Positions 33,639-47,500 of a stretch of 64,000 nucleotides of DNA are shown here, in pieces. A program made the translations under genes and the position numbers. The notes under the pieces were generated by a model, which was not told the origin of the DNA, did not search any database, and was given only the letters and a program-made list of their open reading frames with translations. This DNA is from Trebouxia sp. TZW2008 (lineage: Eukaryota; Chlorophyta; Trebouxiophyceae; Trebouxiales; Trebouxiaceae), in NCBI GenBank assembly GCA_002118135.1, contig BDIU01000182.1:1-64000 (forward strand), given 5' to 3'. The stretch's first letter is position 1; each line of letters begins with the position of its first letter.

Positions 33639-34751
33639 CAGATGCGCATGATGGGTGTCAGCAGAACAGAAGAAAGAACGTTCTATGCTGTCAGGCGTCA
33701 TATTAAGAGCCTCTGTCTATAGAAAGGCAGCCAGGGTGTCAGGATAGTACACAGGAATCAATGCTGCAGAGTCAAGTTGCAACTGACAGTGGCTCCTTCC
33801 CCTTGCATGCCAGTTGCTCTGTCCATCAGGTTGTGTTGCACCATTCTCAGCTTGACATGTGTAGGATGCTATACAATATATGTGGTTCAAGCACACTGGC
33901 AGTCACCGTATCTGAGGCCCTTTTGTCCCTTTGAAAATTTGCCTTTTGTCGTTGCTCAATGTGATGTGCTAACAAATCGCTATGACAGTGTCTTTCGAGA
34001 TGTAACGGTAGTCAGCAAAAGGTCTCAGGCGCAATGTGCATCAGTCATGCTGCTGAGCTTGCAAGGGTACCACTGAATTGGTACACATATTTGCAACGTG
34101 TACTATCCTGTCCAAGGTTACATGTTCACAGAAGCAGCTGCATACTAACAGCAAGCCTAATCCTAGGAATTCAACAACCTATAATCAGCTCGAGATCTAC
34201 ATTGTAGTCCTGCGATGATTGCTCTAGCCAACCAAAGGGTTCAAAACACACCAGCAAAGCAAAGAACACTTTACTTTGAGACAGCTTTACACATACGCAA
34301 AAATGGGATCAACAGCCTGCCAAAATTGCCAAGATGCGCAGTAGCAATGCCACGAGAACCTTACGCAAAACAAGAACCGCCAGTATAACAGGCTGGTCAA
34401 ACAGTACAACATGCTCGGCGAAGCCAAAACCGCCTAAGGTGCTTTGTGAACCCAAAATTGTCTTGACTCTGAACAGGGGCCTAACCTGAGATTTGCAAAA
34501 TGTGACACTTGAAGTAACTTGACATGCCTCTAGTACCTGAACTGTCCTAGTAATCATCTGTATGACGCCTCACAAAATGCTATCAACATTTGCGCGCGTG
34601 CTGCAATCTTTGTATCTACATTTTGCCTTGGCAAAACTGGAAAAAACCTGATTCTATAAGCTTGACCTAAAAAGGCTTTCTAGGCAAAACTTCAAAGCTA
34701 CAAATTTCTCCATAGCACAGATTGCACATGCTTATGCTTTGTGCCTGGGCA
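33639..34751. other. Convergent intergenic region
   Basis: Between the ends of converging genes. The open frames 33777-34076 (+) and 34309-34557 (-) show no recognisable domain and are probably 3' UTR. Confidence 0.45.
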
Positions 34752-37700
34752 TCAGCGCTGAGCAGCAAGAGCAATGCGTCTGAGTTTAGATGCTGTCTTG
34801 AGGATGCGCGCTGCCACCATGGCTGCTCCAAAACCATTGTCAATGTTGACAACAGACACTCCAGGTGAGGCAGCCACCAAGGATGACAGAAGAGGGGTGA
34901 TGCCCTGCAATGCTGCTCCATAGCCTACACTTGTTGGCACTGCAACCTGTCACAGACCATCAAGGGTGGGTGTCGGAAGCAGCGTTTACATGACACACGA
35001 TTGATGTGCATCCTAGGTGGCACATGGCACAGTGAGATGGCATTCTCAATATAACAAGTGTGGCTTGCAAACTGTAGGTAAGCTACCATGCTTGTGTGAC
35101 ACACTGAGTCATGCACATCATAAGCCCTATGAGCCCGTGCATGGCTTGTTGATGCTGTCTCAATTCAAGCATACAAGACAATATGCATAGGCAACTGGGC
35201 ATTGGTTCATTGGTATGCTGTTGTCAGTGCATCCATTATATGTTTGATGGAGAATGCTATGCTGTGTGAACTGATTTGTGGGTGAACAAGCAGCTCATGC
35301 AAGGTGCGTGATTGTGTGTCCCACACCACGACAAGCCCAAAACACGGTACCAACAAGCAACCGGCAAGAATAGCATATCACTGAGAGTCTTGACAAAGAT
35401 AGATGTACAGCATAATTGATTCCAGTTTCAAAGTATGCGTACCACAGGTGTTTCCACCAGACCTGCCACTACAGATGGTAGCGCCCCATCAGTGCCAGAC
35501 ACCACCACAATCACATCTGCTGCTCGTACAGCTGCTGCAGCATGAAACAGGATCACTTCATAGGCCGACTGCACATTGCTGAACTGGGCCAAAATAGACA
35601 TGCTGTGCTTCCTGACAACGGTCAAGTTGTGCTGATTTACTGAATACAGTTTACAGTTTGACAAAGCTTGCTTTGCACAGCCACATCTAGCTAGCTAGCA
35701 CAGCAGGCTACTGTCACAATTCATGAGTGAGGCACAGCACAGCACAGCACAGCACAGCACAGCACACCATGATACTCAGACTCATGCCGATTAGCTCCTT
35801 ACACAGCTTGGCAGCTTTGCTCGTGACAGCAATAAGGGTCGCACATTGCAGTCAAGTCAAGAGAGCAGGAGGACAAGGTCAGGTCCTGCCGCCCTTTTGA
35901 GTGCCAGAGAGCTCAGAGGGCGTGGGCCGTGCTGTTTGACCTGCCAAGGAATTGAGCATCCATGCAGACAAATCGCATGAGCTGGCAAATGTCTTGCCTG
36001 GAAGGTTGTGAAGCACCCTATGCAAGCCATCAACGCTGACATCTGGCAACTTGAAGGAGTAGCAGCCCATGTAATCAGCAATGACCCGGCACTCCTCTGC
36101 CACAGACTCATCAGCTGTGCCAGCTGACAGGACAGCCACTGTGCCTGCATGATAACCACCGTTGGTCAGCTGTACTGTTTTTGATTTTGCTGTGCCAAGC
36201 TGAATGTCTCTGCTGCTGGGCGACACTCAGAAAATCAACAACTGCAGGAGCCGCGTGCACCACAATCTCTGAGCAATGCAGCTCGCAATGTTCAGGCAGC
36301 GCAGGACAGACTGTCAAGTCATAGCAACAGGCCAGATGACCACTGGGAGATACAGGAGCAGTACTGTTTGTAGCTGAAACCAATGAATGAACACGGGTGG
36401 ATGCAGATCAGATTGCAAATGCTTAAATGCAAGGCAACCAATTTACCTGGAAGGCGCTCCTGCTTTCGCTTTCCAGGGGTCTTCAGGATGAGGATTTTGG
36501 CCAGGGCATTGTAGTGCACATCTGGCAGCATCTGATGCACCTGATGATACACCTGCACAGTCCAGCAGCAGTCCAGATGATGAGCAAACATGGTCTGCAG
36601 ATGTCTCAGGGCTGACGGAAACACCCATAACAGCTCAATATGCATCTTTGATTTGGCTGCCTATTTTAGCTTTACCCAGTAAACAGGAAGGCGCTGCTCA
36701 TGACAATTGCAGATTATTGGAAGCTGTACGAATGCTTACCTATCAAACAGGAAGGCGCTGCACACAATTGCAAGTCATTGGAAGCTGCATGGGTGGCGGT
36801 CCAAGACATCCGATTGCTACAGCACGCACCTAGCTGGGCCTGCTGAGCCCATGTAGCATGTGTTTTTGTTGGACGAATGGGATGTACCTGAGGAGTGATG
36901 CGCGTGGCGATGACAGCAGCCTCAGTTTCGGCTAAGCGAGCCATGATGGCTGCAATCTGCTCAGCTGACTTGCCAGCTCCCCAGATGACTTCTGGGAAAC
37001 CAGTCCTGGCAGCACGCCATGTGTCGACCTGCATAGCAACACTAGCTGACAGGTAGTTGACGTCCAGTTTGCTCATGAGTGGTGCCCAACCATGCTGGCA
37101 CCATAGTGCTTGAGTTTTGAATTGTGTGAGCTGTAGTCAAGAAGCGTATTTGTCTAATGTGCAGCTGAATGATGGTGCACGAGCTGAAAAAGATCACATC
37201 ATACCTGCGCAAAATCCATGACCTGCTGATATCCTGCACCAAGTTCTCTCAGGCGTCTGGCTGCAGTCTCAGGTTGCACACCACCATTGGCAACCTGCTG
37301 TAGCAGAGACACCAGCTGGGGATCCACAGATTGCGACGCAGCAGCAGGAGTCGCTCCATTCTGGTGGTAAGCAGTCGCGACCCCGTTGGTGCTCGCAGCG
37401 CCTGTAAGGTCAATACACAGCTGAGCCCCTAAAGCTGAAATGCGATATGCGTGTGTATTGGTCTCCGGTGTACATGAGCCAAAGTGTTGTTGTTAAGTCT
37501 GCAATTTCTCCCTGAAGGCGGGACGCCCAAATTTGTCTGCTCGTCCATATGTGCATACAAGGTGCACAACAGAAACTGTGAAGGGGCGACGCAGCAATTC
37601 AAGCGTAAGTCATAAATCAACTGAATGATGATCGCTGGACCGCACGGGAGCAGAGACGCAGCCGAGCGAGACCTACCGGCACATATGGTGCTGGCATGTC

Positions 37701-37839
37701 TCTGACCTGACACCTTGGTTCTAGTGGGACCGTAACCGCTAAGACGACCTTTGACCGGGGTCGATCTCCATGCCTGCGTTTCACGCCTGTGGTACGGCAA
37801 CCACACGGTCCCTGCGCGTGCCATCTTCATGGCTGACAT
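34752..37839 (-). CDS. LarB / AIR-carboxylase (PurE-like) family protein, plastid-type (7 exons)
   Basis: Exons: 37839-37677, 37401-37205, 37028-36888, 36552-36447, 36144-35998, 35534-35443, 34946-34752, giving 346 aa, all phases consistent. Intron 5 is a GC-AG intron (CCAG then gcaaga). Residues 1-54 are Arg/Ser/Thr-rich like a plastid transit peptide. The family core is complete: [108 protein letters not shown]. Bacterial LarB carboxylates and hydrolyses nicotinic acid adenine dinucleotide to make the nickel-pincer cofactor; plant homologues are annotated as AIR-carboxylase-like and their role is not settled. No LarC or LarE neighbour is seen. The start is divergent from the PKD2-type gene. 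Confidence 0.93.
35732..35766. repeat. (CACAG)n tandem repeat
   Basis: Seven copies of a pentanucleotide in the GC-AG intron of the LarB-like gene. Confidence 0.95.
36665..36800 (-). repeat. Duplicated intronic segment
   Basis: Two ~60-bp copies (36675-36730 and 36737-36790) share aaacaggaaggcgctgc and attggaagctg. The aggaaggcgct word echoes the end of exon 4 (tacctggaaggcgctcc at 36446-36460), so this may be another exon-edge ghost, here upstream of the exon. Confidence 0.55.
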
Positions 37840-38550
37840 CCCGGCAGTGAAGTGTTACAACAGTGATCAGGGGCAACTTTTGCTTTGATGCAACATCGCT
37901 CAAAGAAGAAGAAGTGGTTTCCTGGAACTTCTCACAGCATTACGGCATGACCGTATGCGTTACATGCTGTTACGGTTGTTACCATTGTTGTCAAGCAAGA
38001 GTTGACAACAAACTCAATGCGCGACGCGCTTGCAGGAGGCTATTTTTGTGTTGCCAGGTCGCGGCAAGGTTGCTTCACCTGATCCGCACCTTGCAATTGA
38101 TTGCTTCTGTTGTCCAAGGCGGCTTTGGCCAGTCAATAGCAGCTTGTTCTGCACTGTCAGCTTGCCAGCTGCGCATCCTGACTCTTGCAGTTGCTGCTCG
38201 TGATCTCAGGCATTGCAGGATACTTTGGATCGACATTCCTTGCACAGTCAGTTGTCAACAGCCAAATATTGTGTTTGTGCCTTTGGTCAGAAGTCTGTCC
38301 GGCATCTGAGCTGCGTTGACTTCGGTACAGCGGCAACTGCTCAGTCAATTTCGCTTGTCCTGTAGCCGCACGCACCCGCCTAATCGGTAGGCGAAGGCAC
38401 CTGACAAGGTAGTTCTACGTGCCTGAATGTTGCGTCTACACCTCGTCAACTTCTCTCACACAGCTGCCAGTTGCTGTGCTGCGCAGCGTGTCGTTGAAGC
38501 GCATCTCGAAGCAACGCAAGCATCTTGGCTGCGCTCACACCGCTTGCACT
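37840..38550. promoter_or_regulatory. Divergent CpG-rich promoter region (LarB-like / PKD2-like)
   Basis: About 710 bp between the two divergent starts, CpG-rich on both flanks. It contains the plus-strand open frame 37863-38309, Cys-rich, which I regard as chance. 5' UTRs of both genes should lie here. Confidence 0.5.
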
Positions 38551-41500
38551 ATGCAGATGTTGAAGAAGAAGCTACCTCCTATGGGAGCAGACTTCAGTGA
38601 CAAGGTACGCCGCAGCACAGCTTCAAGATGTAGGCAGTTTGCTGCTTTCTGAGCTGAGACATCTCTGGCGTTTGCAGGTTGACAATAGCAGCAGAAGCAA
38701 CAGTCCCCTAGTGATCAAAGCCAATCCAGCTCCAGAGTCAGATTGGAGGCTTGAGGAGGGGGACAAGCCATCTCGTGCACTACAAGTTGTCAAGGAGTTG
38801 CATGCCAGGTACATGCCTGAATCTCCTATGTAAGCGCTGTGTGTTGACATCAGATTCACCACAGTCTGCTTGTGACTAAAGCATTTCACAAGGACAATAG
38901 CTTGTCAAGTGATTTACACGCATGGCATCGTATGGACTCTGAGTCAGCAAGCAATGGTGAAAGAATTTACCGACCATGCAATGTGTGCTCAAATTCAACA
39001 CCAAGCCTTGTAGCAGATTGTTTGACATGTGTGCAATGTGCACAGGTACCGCAAACAGACTAAGAGGTGGCAAGATTACATCAGACTTTTTGGCTTTCTG
39101 GTGTTTGTCTCCCTGTTTCTGGCTGTGCTGTTTCTCCAAAGGAATGCTCAGGTTGCATATCAGGTATGCTTCTTCCCACTTGCCACACTCTTGCACACAA
39201 CGATGCATTGTCTGCATATGGCAGAGTCAATTGTGTCGTCAGATGCATATGACATCAGCCTTGACAACGCAAGCATTTACAGCAGGCACATCTTGTGCAC
39301 AGTCAAACCAAATGTGTTGCATTTGGTCTATCACAGAGGGAACAGGCTGCTGCTTCAGCATTTGACCTGGCAGCATTTCTGCACATGTTTGAGTTTGACA
39401 TTTTGTCATTGTACATGGCCATAGAATTACGTAATCGTCTGCAGGTGCACTCAACCATTGAGAATGCCATTTTGCCCGGTGCAACTCAGTATGGATCATC
39501 AGATGATGTCCTCAGTTGGCTGGACACAACTCTCACTGCAATCTGGGTGGATCCTGTCTGTGGTGATGGCGTGTGCGAGACGCCGTTTGAGTACGCGTCC
39601 TACGGCCGCTTTGGGTGTCGAGCTGACTGTGGCAAGCTGGCAGAGATTCAAAATCTGACTACTCTCCAGATTGACCTGTACTACAATTTCAATCATCCTA
39701 CCACCTCCATAGCTTCCTCGGTATGCAAGCCTTCCTGTGTGTGACAACGCAAAGCAACTGTCTAGCTTGCATGATGTATATTGTGTGCTGTCAGGATAGT
39801 CAAATGCATTGCCTTATGATGGAAAGACGCGCTACGTCCAGGGCAAGACAAAGCATGTAATGTACATGTGATTGCTCTGAAAATTGGCATGTGGGTGTGA
39901 CGCATAGTCTCCATTCACTTGCTTTGAGATGGGTTTGACATATGCCCGAGGCAAGCACAGTTTTATCAACTTGCAGGATTGATCAGCATTGACAGGATTT
40001 GGGGCTCACATTCACTGTTGACAGACGTCAGCAATAGATGTTTTATAACATGCCAGCAAAGAGCGCAGCCTACAGCACATCAAACGCACTCATATACGCT
40101 GATGCATACATTCACTAAGCTGCTTGCAACACGAGCTTCAGTCCACCTGTGACTTATGATGCATACGAGGCTGCATAGCAAAGCATGCTGTGTCAGTAGA
40201 AGATCTGCCTTCTGTTGCGGACACAGTTGCATGTATTATGTGCTGCAGACTCTGACGCTGGCACCCCTGCTTATGCTGTGTCATGTTGCTGCAAATTTTG
40301 ATGCTCACATGGCTCTCTCATGCTGTGTCATGTGCTGCAGACTTGTGTGGACCAGGCTGATCTGAACCTGTGTATTGTGACACATGTAGGGCTGCATGGC
40401 AAAGCATGCTGTACACTCGAAGAGAGGGACCTGATGCTCATATAGACCCTCACATTGTGTCATGTCCTGCAGACTTTGATGGATCAGGCGGCCTGGAACT
40501 TGTGCCCTGTGTCAGGAGTGGCGTCTGGGACAGCCTGCTACTATGCTAATGACCAGACCTTCACAGACTTGCAAGGCAGCACCACCGTCGTCATTGATGA
40601 CTGTCCTGATGGTATGCTCACAACTCCATGCAGTCTCATGCAGGACCACTGCGGTCATTGACTATTTTGTGATGGTGCACTACCAAAAGCATGCAGCCTT
40701 GTCTTCAGTTAGGTCAGCTATTTTGCATCTTGGCAATATCCAGAAGCTACTCTGAGACAGACAGAGGCCCAAGACTTATAGATCATTTACAGAGAGCCGC
40801 CGACTTGCTGCGGGATGGCATACTCGTAGATGTACTCTAATGTGTGCAGTGGCAGCAGCCATTCCAGCATGCAACGCGCAGCCGTGCTACAAACCAGGCT
40901 TGACACTACCATCACTGTGGCACCTTCCAAACGAAACACCCAATGGATCTGCAGCGCATTACCTGAAATTGTGCATACTGCTCATGCTGTGACTGCACAC
41001 AGGCAACTGGGCTTTGGTTGTGAAGAGGGACTATTTCAACAAGGTAGCTGGCGGAGTACGGCAACAGGAGAAGCTGGATGCGCATTCTGAGCTGGTCAAA
41101 ATCAGGTCACATACTTGTTGCTCGCCTACAACGACACATGTGGATTGAGACAGTGTTTCCTTCATTCACTGTATTATATGACGCATGTGCATTGCATGAG
41201 CCAAGCATAGGACTTGTCTGTGATGGCATCTGCAAAGAGTTGTTGCATAGTCACAGCTCAGCCAGCTTGGAGAACAAGCTCCCAGCCATGAGCCTGTTGC
41301 TGCGGCCCTGACAACTAGCATTCCATAATGCTGTGTAGCTGTTCACCATCTGCTATAAGATGCCATACGTCCTGCAAATTTCATCTCTTGCCTTGGTATT
41401 GCAGGACGGCTGTTAGCGTGGCAGACATACAGCAGGACAGTGAGATTGCTGCTCTGGAGGCTGTCATCTCCATTGCCAATGAGACCCTGTTCGACTTGAT

Positions 41501-44500
41501 CAACTCCACCATCACATCCAACTACACCGCTCAGCTGGACCTCCTGGACTCAACCTATGGATCCAATTCGACTGATGTGAGATTACTCCTGCTGTCAATT
41601 GAGTCTTGCCTCTGACATGGCCGTCCAGGCTTGTCTTTTCAAACTACTTGTTGGCTGTCTGCTTGCCTATGCATCTCACAAACTCTGATGCTAAGGAGTG
41701 AAGAATGCAACTTGGTCTAATGGTGTCACTTGTGGACAGATCACGGGCTGTCCTGTCATACACATCTGACCCATCACTCAGCTGCCTCTCCTTTTCATAA
41801 GAAACTGACACATTGGATGGCTCGCTTCAAATTGTAGTCAGACAGATGCTTAGACTTGTATCACCACAGAAGTACCCTAACAGATTCATCTTATCAGGAA
41901 CCTTGTTGCTCAACAGGCGCTGCGTTGACATTTACATAGCTTGAGTGGTGTGCAGGCCACCTACCTGACCAAGAGGAATGCCACAGAGCGAGCGTATGAG
42001 GAGACGGAAGACCAGTTCTATCAGAGTGTGTACAGCTGTGATCAGGTCCCCTACTATGACAACTACACAAGTACGTCTTCCACACCTGTTCCTCTTCCTG
42101 CTTTGCTGCAGTACATGTTGGATGGGGATCAGCAGTGACTCCCACTTGTTGCCAATGCCTGCCTATCGTCATGTCTTAGCAGCCGTATCTTACATAATTG
42201 CATTGCAGCCTGTGTGTTCTTTAACATACAAAGCTGTGAAACAGCAGAAACCTGCTTTGCTATGTCAGGCAACTGGTGAGTACAATAAGATATCGATGTT
42301 TTGCCTTGACTCCATGTGGCAGCTGACAATTGTTGCCATGTTGAAGCTTCGAATCGCATTCTTGAGCCTCCACAATTTTATCTCTGCCACCTATCTGCGC
42401 ATGACTGCAGTATAAATTGAAGACCAAGTTTGCATGCTTCTCATAGTTTATGCTTGCTGCAGGTGAAGAGGACTTCACAGACCCCAACACAGGCGCTGCT
42501 CTCAACTCCACAGCAGTCTGCCTCTTCTGGCTCAACGAAGCACAGGTAGTGTCAGCAGCCAGGGTCACCTCTGTTCAGGGCACACTCAACGGCAGGCTGA
42601 CTGCAGCAGCCACAGCTGGGGACGCAGCTCTGTCTGGAGAGGTGTCTACCATTCAGGAAGACTCGCCAGAGGTGGCGGCTGTTATTTTGGCGGACACTGG
42701 AGCTGACCCCCTCAACTATCCGTACCTGGTGAGCTGTCTGCCTGCCATCATTGTCTGTATCAATGGAAATGACTGGTCCAGAGTGTTCTGTAAGGTAGCG
42801 AACCAATTGTTATCCATTTGAGGATGCCATTTCAATAGTTGCAGCAAAAGTTGAAAGAACCTTTGCAGCTATTTGAGTTAAATTTACAGGTATGTGTGTC
42901 ATATTTTCACTCCTTAGTGTACCATCTTCCATCACGGCATTGTACATCAAGGCATTGTGGAACAGTTGTTTCCACGCATATTGCATTTGGTTTGATGCTC
43001 AAGAAGACTGCTTTGTTAGCAGAAAGATGTGCAGATTGCAGAAAGCATTAGGAACACACCTAAATCATCTGCTTGGCGTGCAACGTGCACCAATAACTCC
43101 CGATGCATCAAAGCACAATAAGCAGATGTAGTCAATAAGTCATTTCTGTTGTGGCTGTCGATCAGCTGACACCTGTTGTGTTTTACAGTGCGCCATCAGT
43201 GTGCTGGCAGACTACTATGTGGAGGGCCCCTACACAGTGCCTCCAGTGGCTCGAGCTGCCCTGGCCTCCTCCTATGTCAGCTCTGGCAACCTCACCTTGG
43301 CAGACTACATCTCCCGCAGCCAGGCCCGCATCCTTGTAAGTTCTTCTTCTTGCGTGAACAATGCAAGTTGTGTGTTGTTAATGCCCTGCCCTCTCCAATG
43401 TCAGCTCTGGCAACCGCACCAGACTACATCTCCCGTGGCCAGGCCGGCATACTTGTAAGTCCCTCTCTTCATATGTGTGATGCAAGCTGTTTGCTGTCCG
43501 TGTATGAATGTCAGGCATCTTGATATAGCAATTTTGTGATGTACATACTGCTCTGCATCCTTGGCTGCTGTCTTGGAGAATGCACATGATGTAAAGTTCC
43601 CTGAGGATTTGCACCTTGTTCACCTGTGAACACTGAACAATTATGCATCACAACAGTAGCAAAAAGGGCACGTTAAACTGACGCCTGGCCTACAACTGAC
43701 TGCGCATGTGTGCAGGAGCTGGACATAGCTAGGGAGAAGGTGCAGGCCCTACCAGAGGTCACCACTGCCAATCATGAAGACCCCACGGTATGCTGCGTCT
43801 CTGCAGTCATCTGTGCACTGCCAAAGCCGCAGTCTGTGCTATGAGCGCTAGTGTACCAAATCATGTCTTGATGTCTGCTCATTGACTTGTAGAAGCATCA
43901 GAGCGCTGAATCAACATGCTATGCTTTGCAAGCGTGGAGACATGGGTTCGGGCAATTCCTGATCAGATCAATGTCATTTGTGCATTCAGCATGTTCGGCT
44001 AATGCATCATGCAGTGCTAGTCATGCTGTACAACCACTTGGAATTTGTCTCTGTAGTGCAAATACAGCAGCGTCACATTCTGGTCTGATCCTACATGTCA
44101 AATTTTTAATCAGATTTTGCACAGCCAGCTGCAACTCATGCATATGATTCACATTGCGTTGTGCCCCTGCTGCAGAGCTCAGCCTACAGCTACAACTACG
44201 TCACATGGACAGGCGGTGCAACAGCTTACCAGACCTGTGACCTCAGCGACCGCGCTGCCACCTATGTGGGCACCTGCACATCCTTAGGCTACGTCACCTA
44301 TAACACAACGCTTACAACAGACACAACTGACACTAGCCTGACGGATGTTACATACACATGCTCAGATGGCAGCTCATCTGCTACTTGTGGCGCTGAGGCT
44401 GATCAGCTGAACTGGTGCAACAGCCTGTGCTATTGCGGCACCACTAACTGTACCACAGGACAGGTATGCAAAGCTGGTCTGTAGATCAGGAGACCAATTG

Positions 44501-47500
44501 CTGATCATAAGGCGAGCAATGTCAGTCCAGCATGTATTCTGCAACATTGTCTGCAGAGCATGCACTGGACCCAAGCATAGTCACCATGAATGCTTGACTC
44601 ATTGACAGGTTGATGGACTTCATGCATGTCGAGCGTTTACTTGTCATCATTGAGGTTGTGAAGCAGGCTACTTGTGTCAATGTTCTGAATTGCATAAGAA
44701 CTCAGCAAGCCCCTTTTTGAGGCCACCAAGCTTGCTGTCTCCCCTCAATAGGTTTATGGCATGCAACGAGCACAACATAGGTCATGTGATTCTGCGCAAC
44801 AATGCAGTGTGATGCACCTTTGGCAGTGTGTTCCCTGCATACAATTGTAGCACCAGCTTTTGCCTGTGTGTACAGCACTGCTCAACAATGCACTGCAACA
44901 CAGTCTTGGGATTGTGCCCCTTGAGGTGAAGTCAAGTGTTGACATGTTGCCTGTGTATGCAGTACTGCTCGTGCCCTGCCTGCTCCAGCCTGACGGTGGC
45001 CACCTCCACCTCAGACTACGCGAAGATCCAGGCCGCTGCCAGCAGCTCGGTGAGCAATTTACTGAGCACCTGTGCACACTGAACACATGCTAGCTGCCTC
45101 TGCTGCTTGCGCTGCTGCTGCTGCTGCTGCTGCTGCTGCAGAGAGATATGCACGCACAATGCATCAACACACCCTTGCTCTGCTATATGCTTGAGCTTGG
45201 TTGAATCGTGCAAGCTACCCTTGCTACATGTTTCCCGTCCATACTGGCTGAAGGACGCCATATGCCTGACTGCAAGCTAACCCTGGTGTTGCATTGGGCT
45301 GTCAATATGCACATGCGCTTGAGTCTAGTCACAGTATGTCAGACACAGAGTGCAATCAATAGATGCAGCATTGTGGCTCAAGCAGCTCTGCTGAAGTCAA
45401 CACTTATCAAATACTTTGCCTTGTCTGGCTGCAGTCTCGGCGGAGACAGCTGCTACAGAGCAGAGATCTGCAGCAGCTGCCTGCACCCCCTCCCCCGCCT
45501 CCACCCCCCTCCCAGGAGGAGCAGACCCTGGAGCAGATCCTGGCGGCAGTGACCACCCTGCAGACTGGTCAGACCAGCCTGCAGTCTGACATTGACGCCC
45601 TGCAGGTTCAAGTGGATGCTGCAAATGCTGCTGCCACGGTACGTCTTTGCTATCCTTGATGTGAATGCCAGCCGCTTTGACTGCTTGTCAAAGCATGTCA
45701 TCAGTACAGGCTGTATCACAGGCTGGTTGGCAGCACCTTCTCTGGGATGCATCCCATGAGCCAATCATTGCAGCATGCTAGTCTGGATGCTGTGGTGCTT
45801 GACAGCCCACCATTGCATGCAAAACTAACATCGCAGTCAATGTTTGCCCCATAACACGGTTTGTAAAGCCAGGTAGATGACAATGACAAGCTTCATGAGC
45901 ACTAGTATCTGCTCTACATGCCATTTGCATCAAGTTTTAAAATGATCTGTTGTCTGAACAGGCGAATGCATGATGCAAGTGCCATGCCTGAAAGGCAGCT
46001 ACCCTCCCTGTGCAGCCTTTGCATCACTTGCAATCTCTTTTCAGGCAAGGAATGGTTTGTCTGCAGGCAAATGCACAGGATACCAGCTTGCAGGCGCTGA
46101 TCACAGCAGGGCGTGCAGACATTGCCACAGGCCAGGCCACTGTGGAGAGCCTGCTCAACAAAATCATTGGCGAGCAGAACACAGCAGCTGCTGCAGAAGC
46201 TGCTGCAGCCTCTGCTTTGGCAGCCATTGAGTCGTTGACCACTGAGCAGCAGGCGGCTGCTCAGAGCATTGCCACTGCTTACACATCCTCACTGAACTCC
46301 ATTGAGGTAAGTGCAGCTTCATCAATACTTGCTGCAGGTCTCAAGGTGCCGTTGGCATTGTCGTCTGTTTCCCTTGCACTTTCCAGATTGTAACTTTCTG
46401 CATTGTGCAGTGTCTGGCCCATCTGTTGTGGTCTGTTTGTGGCACATCTGACGGGCAAAAGCCCCTCTTCCTTCCTTACTTGCCATCAAGATGTCTGCAG
46501 CATCCAGACTGAATCAACCTGAGATGCTGCCTTGGTCAGGACCCTGAGCTGCTTGACCTTACTCTCTCACTGTACGCCAATGGATTGCTGCTTTTCTCGC
46601 AGGTGGCTTTAGAACAAGGCACAATCTCTCTGTCAGTTGCGTTGGAATTGTACAAGACAGCGCGCCTCACTCAAGCTGAGTCCACCAAGGACGCTACTCT
46701 GGCCAATGACCCCTGCACTCAGAATGAGGACGACTACGACTTCAGTGTGGCCAACTACAATGACACAGTCGCCCCTTCTGCCAGAGAGCGCTACCTGGGT
46801 TTGACCAACAGGGTCATTGCGGGCATGCTGCTGCAGACCACACGCACCACGCCTGTCAACTGCACTGACTCACGCTTCAGTGACATTGAGAGCCTGTGCA
46901 AAGGAGGTGAGAAGAGGCTGTTTTCACATAATATGCATTTCTGGATTACGCGCCACTTGTCAACTACTTCTTTCAGCACAATCATGTCTTGCTGGCGCCC
47001 AACTGATCTTACAACAACATAGTATCATGAACAACAGTCTATCAGCAACTTTGTGCATGGTCACTCCAGCGCTGAGCAACTGCATTACATGCTGTAGTGC
47101 AGAAGTGTGTCTGCATCAGGCTTCGTATGTTCAATGTTCATGAACACTAGGTCATCATCTGGATATGGACGCAGGGCCTGATTTGTCTGCATATGGGGTG
47201 GACCCTGTGTTCAAGTCTGGAACAGACTTGTACAACAATGACTTGGATGATGAGGCGGACACGGTGTCCTTCTACAACTGCAGCACCCTGGGCTACAATG
47301 CCACGTACAACATCCCAAACACTGACACCACGCTCACGGTCAGCACTTTTGCATATTGCGAAAGCATATTTCCATGCGCAGGCTGCTTCAGGGATTGCAA
47401 CATGTCTGCACTGTTGATGCATTGCACCATGCTTTGTCTGAATTGTGTCTGACATCTCTGAGAGGTTGCCCAAAGCTCAGCTCTAGTACCAAGTAGGGCT

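Noticed and set aside
35444..35664. N-terminal extension [13 protein letters not shown]... as the start of a separate LarB-like gene
   Set aside because: The upstream exons fit the family without a gap when the GC-AG junction is used; the extension is intron sequence.
37863..38309. 148-aa Cys-rich plus-strand open frame between the LarB-like and PKD2-like genes
   Set aside because: It lies in the divergent promoter region, has no recognisable domain, and CpG-rich DNA gives few stops by chance.
45435..45638. Alternative frame (AETAATEQRS...) through channel exon 14
   Set aside because: Only the SRRRQLLQSRD frame keeps phase 0 on both sides and gives the coiled-coil heptads that continue in exon 15.
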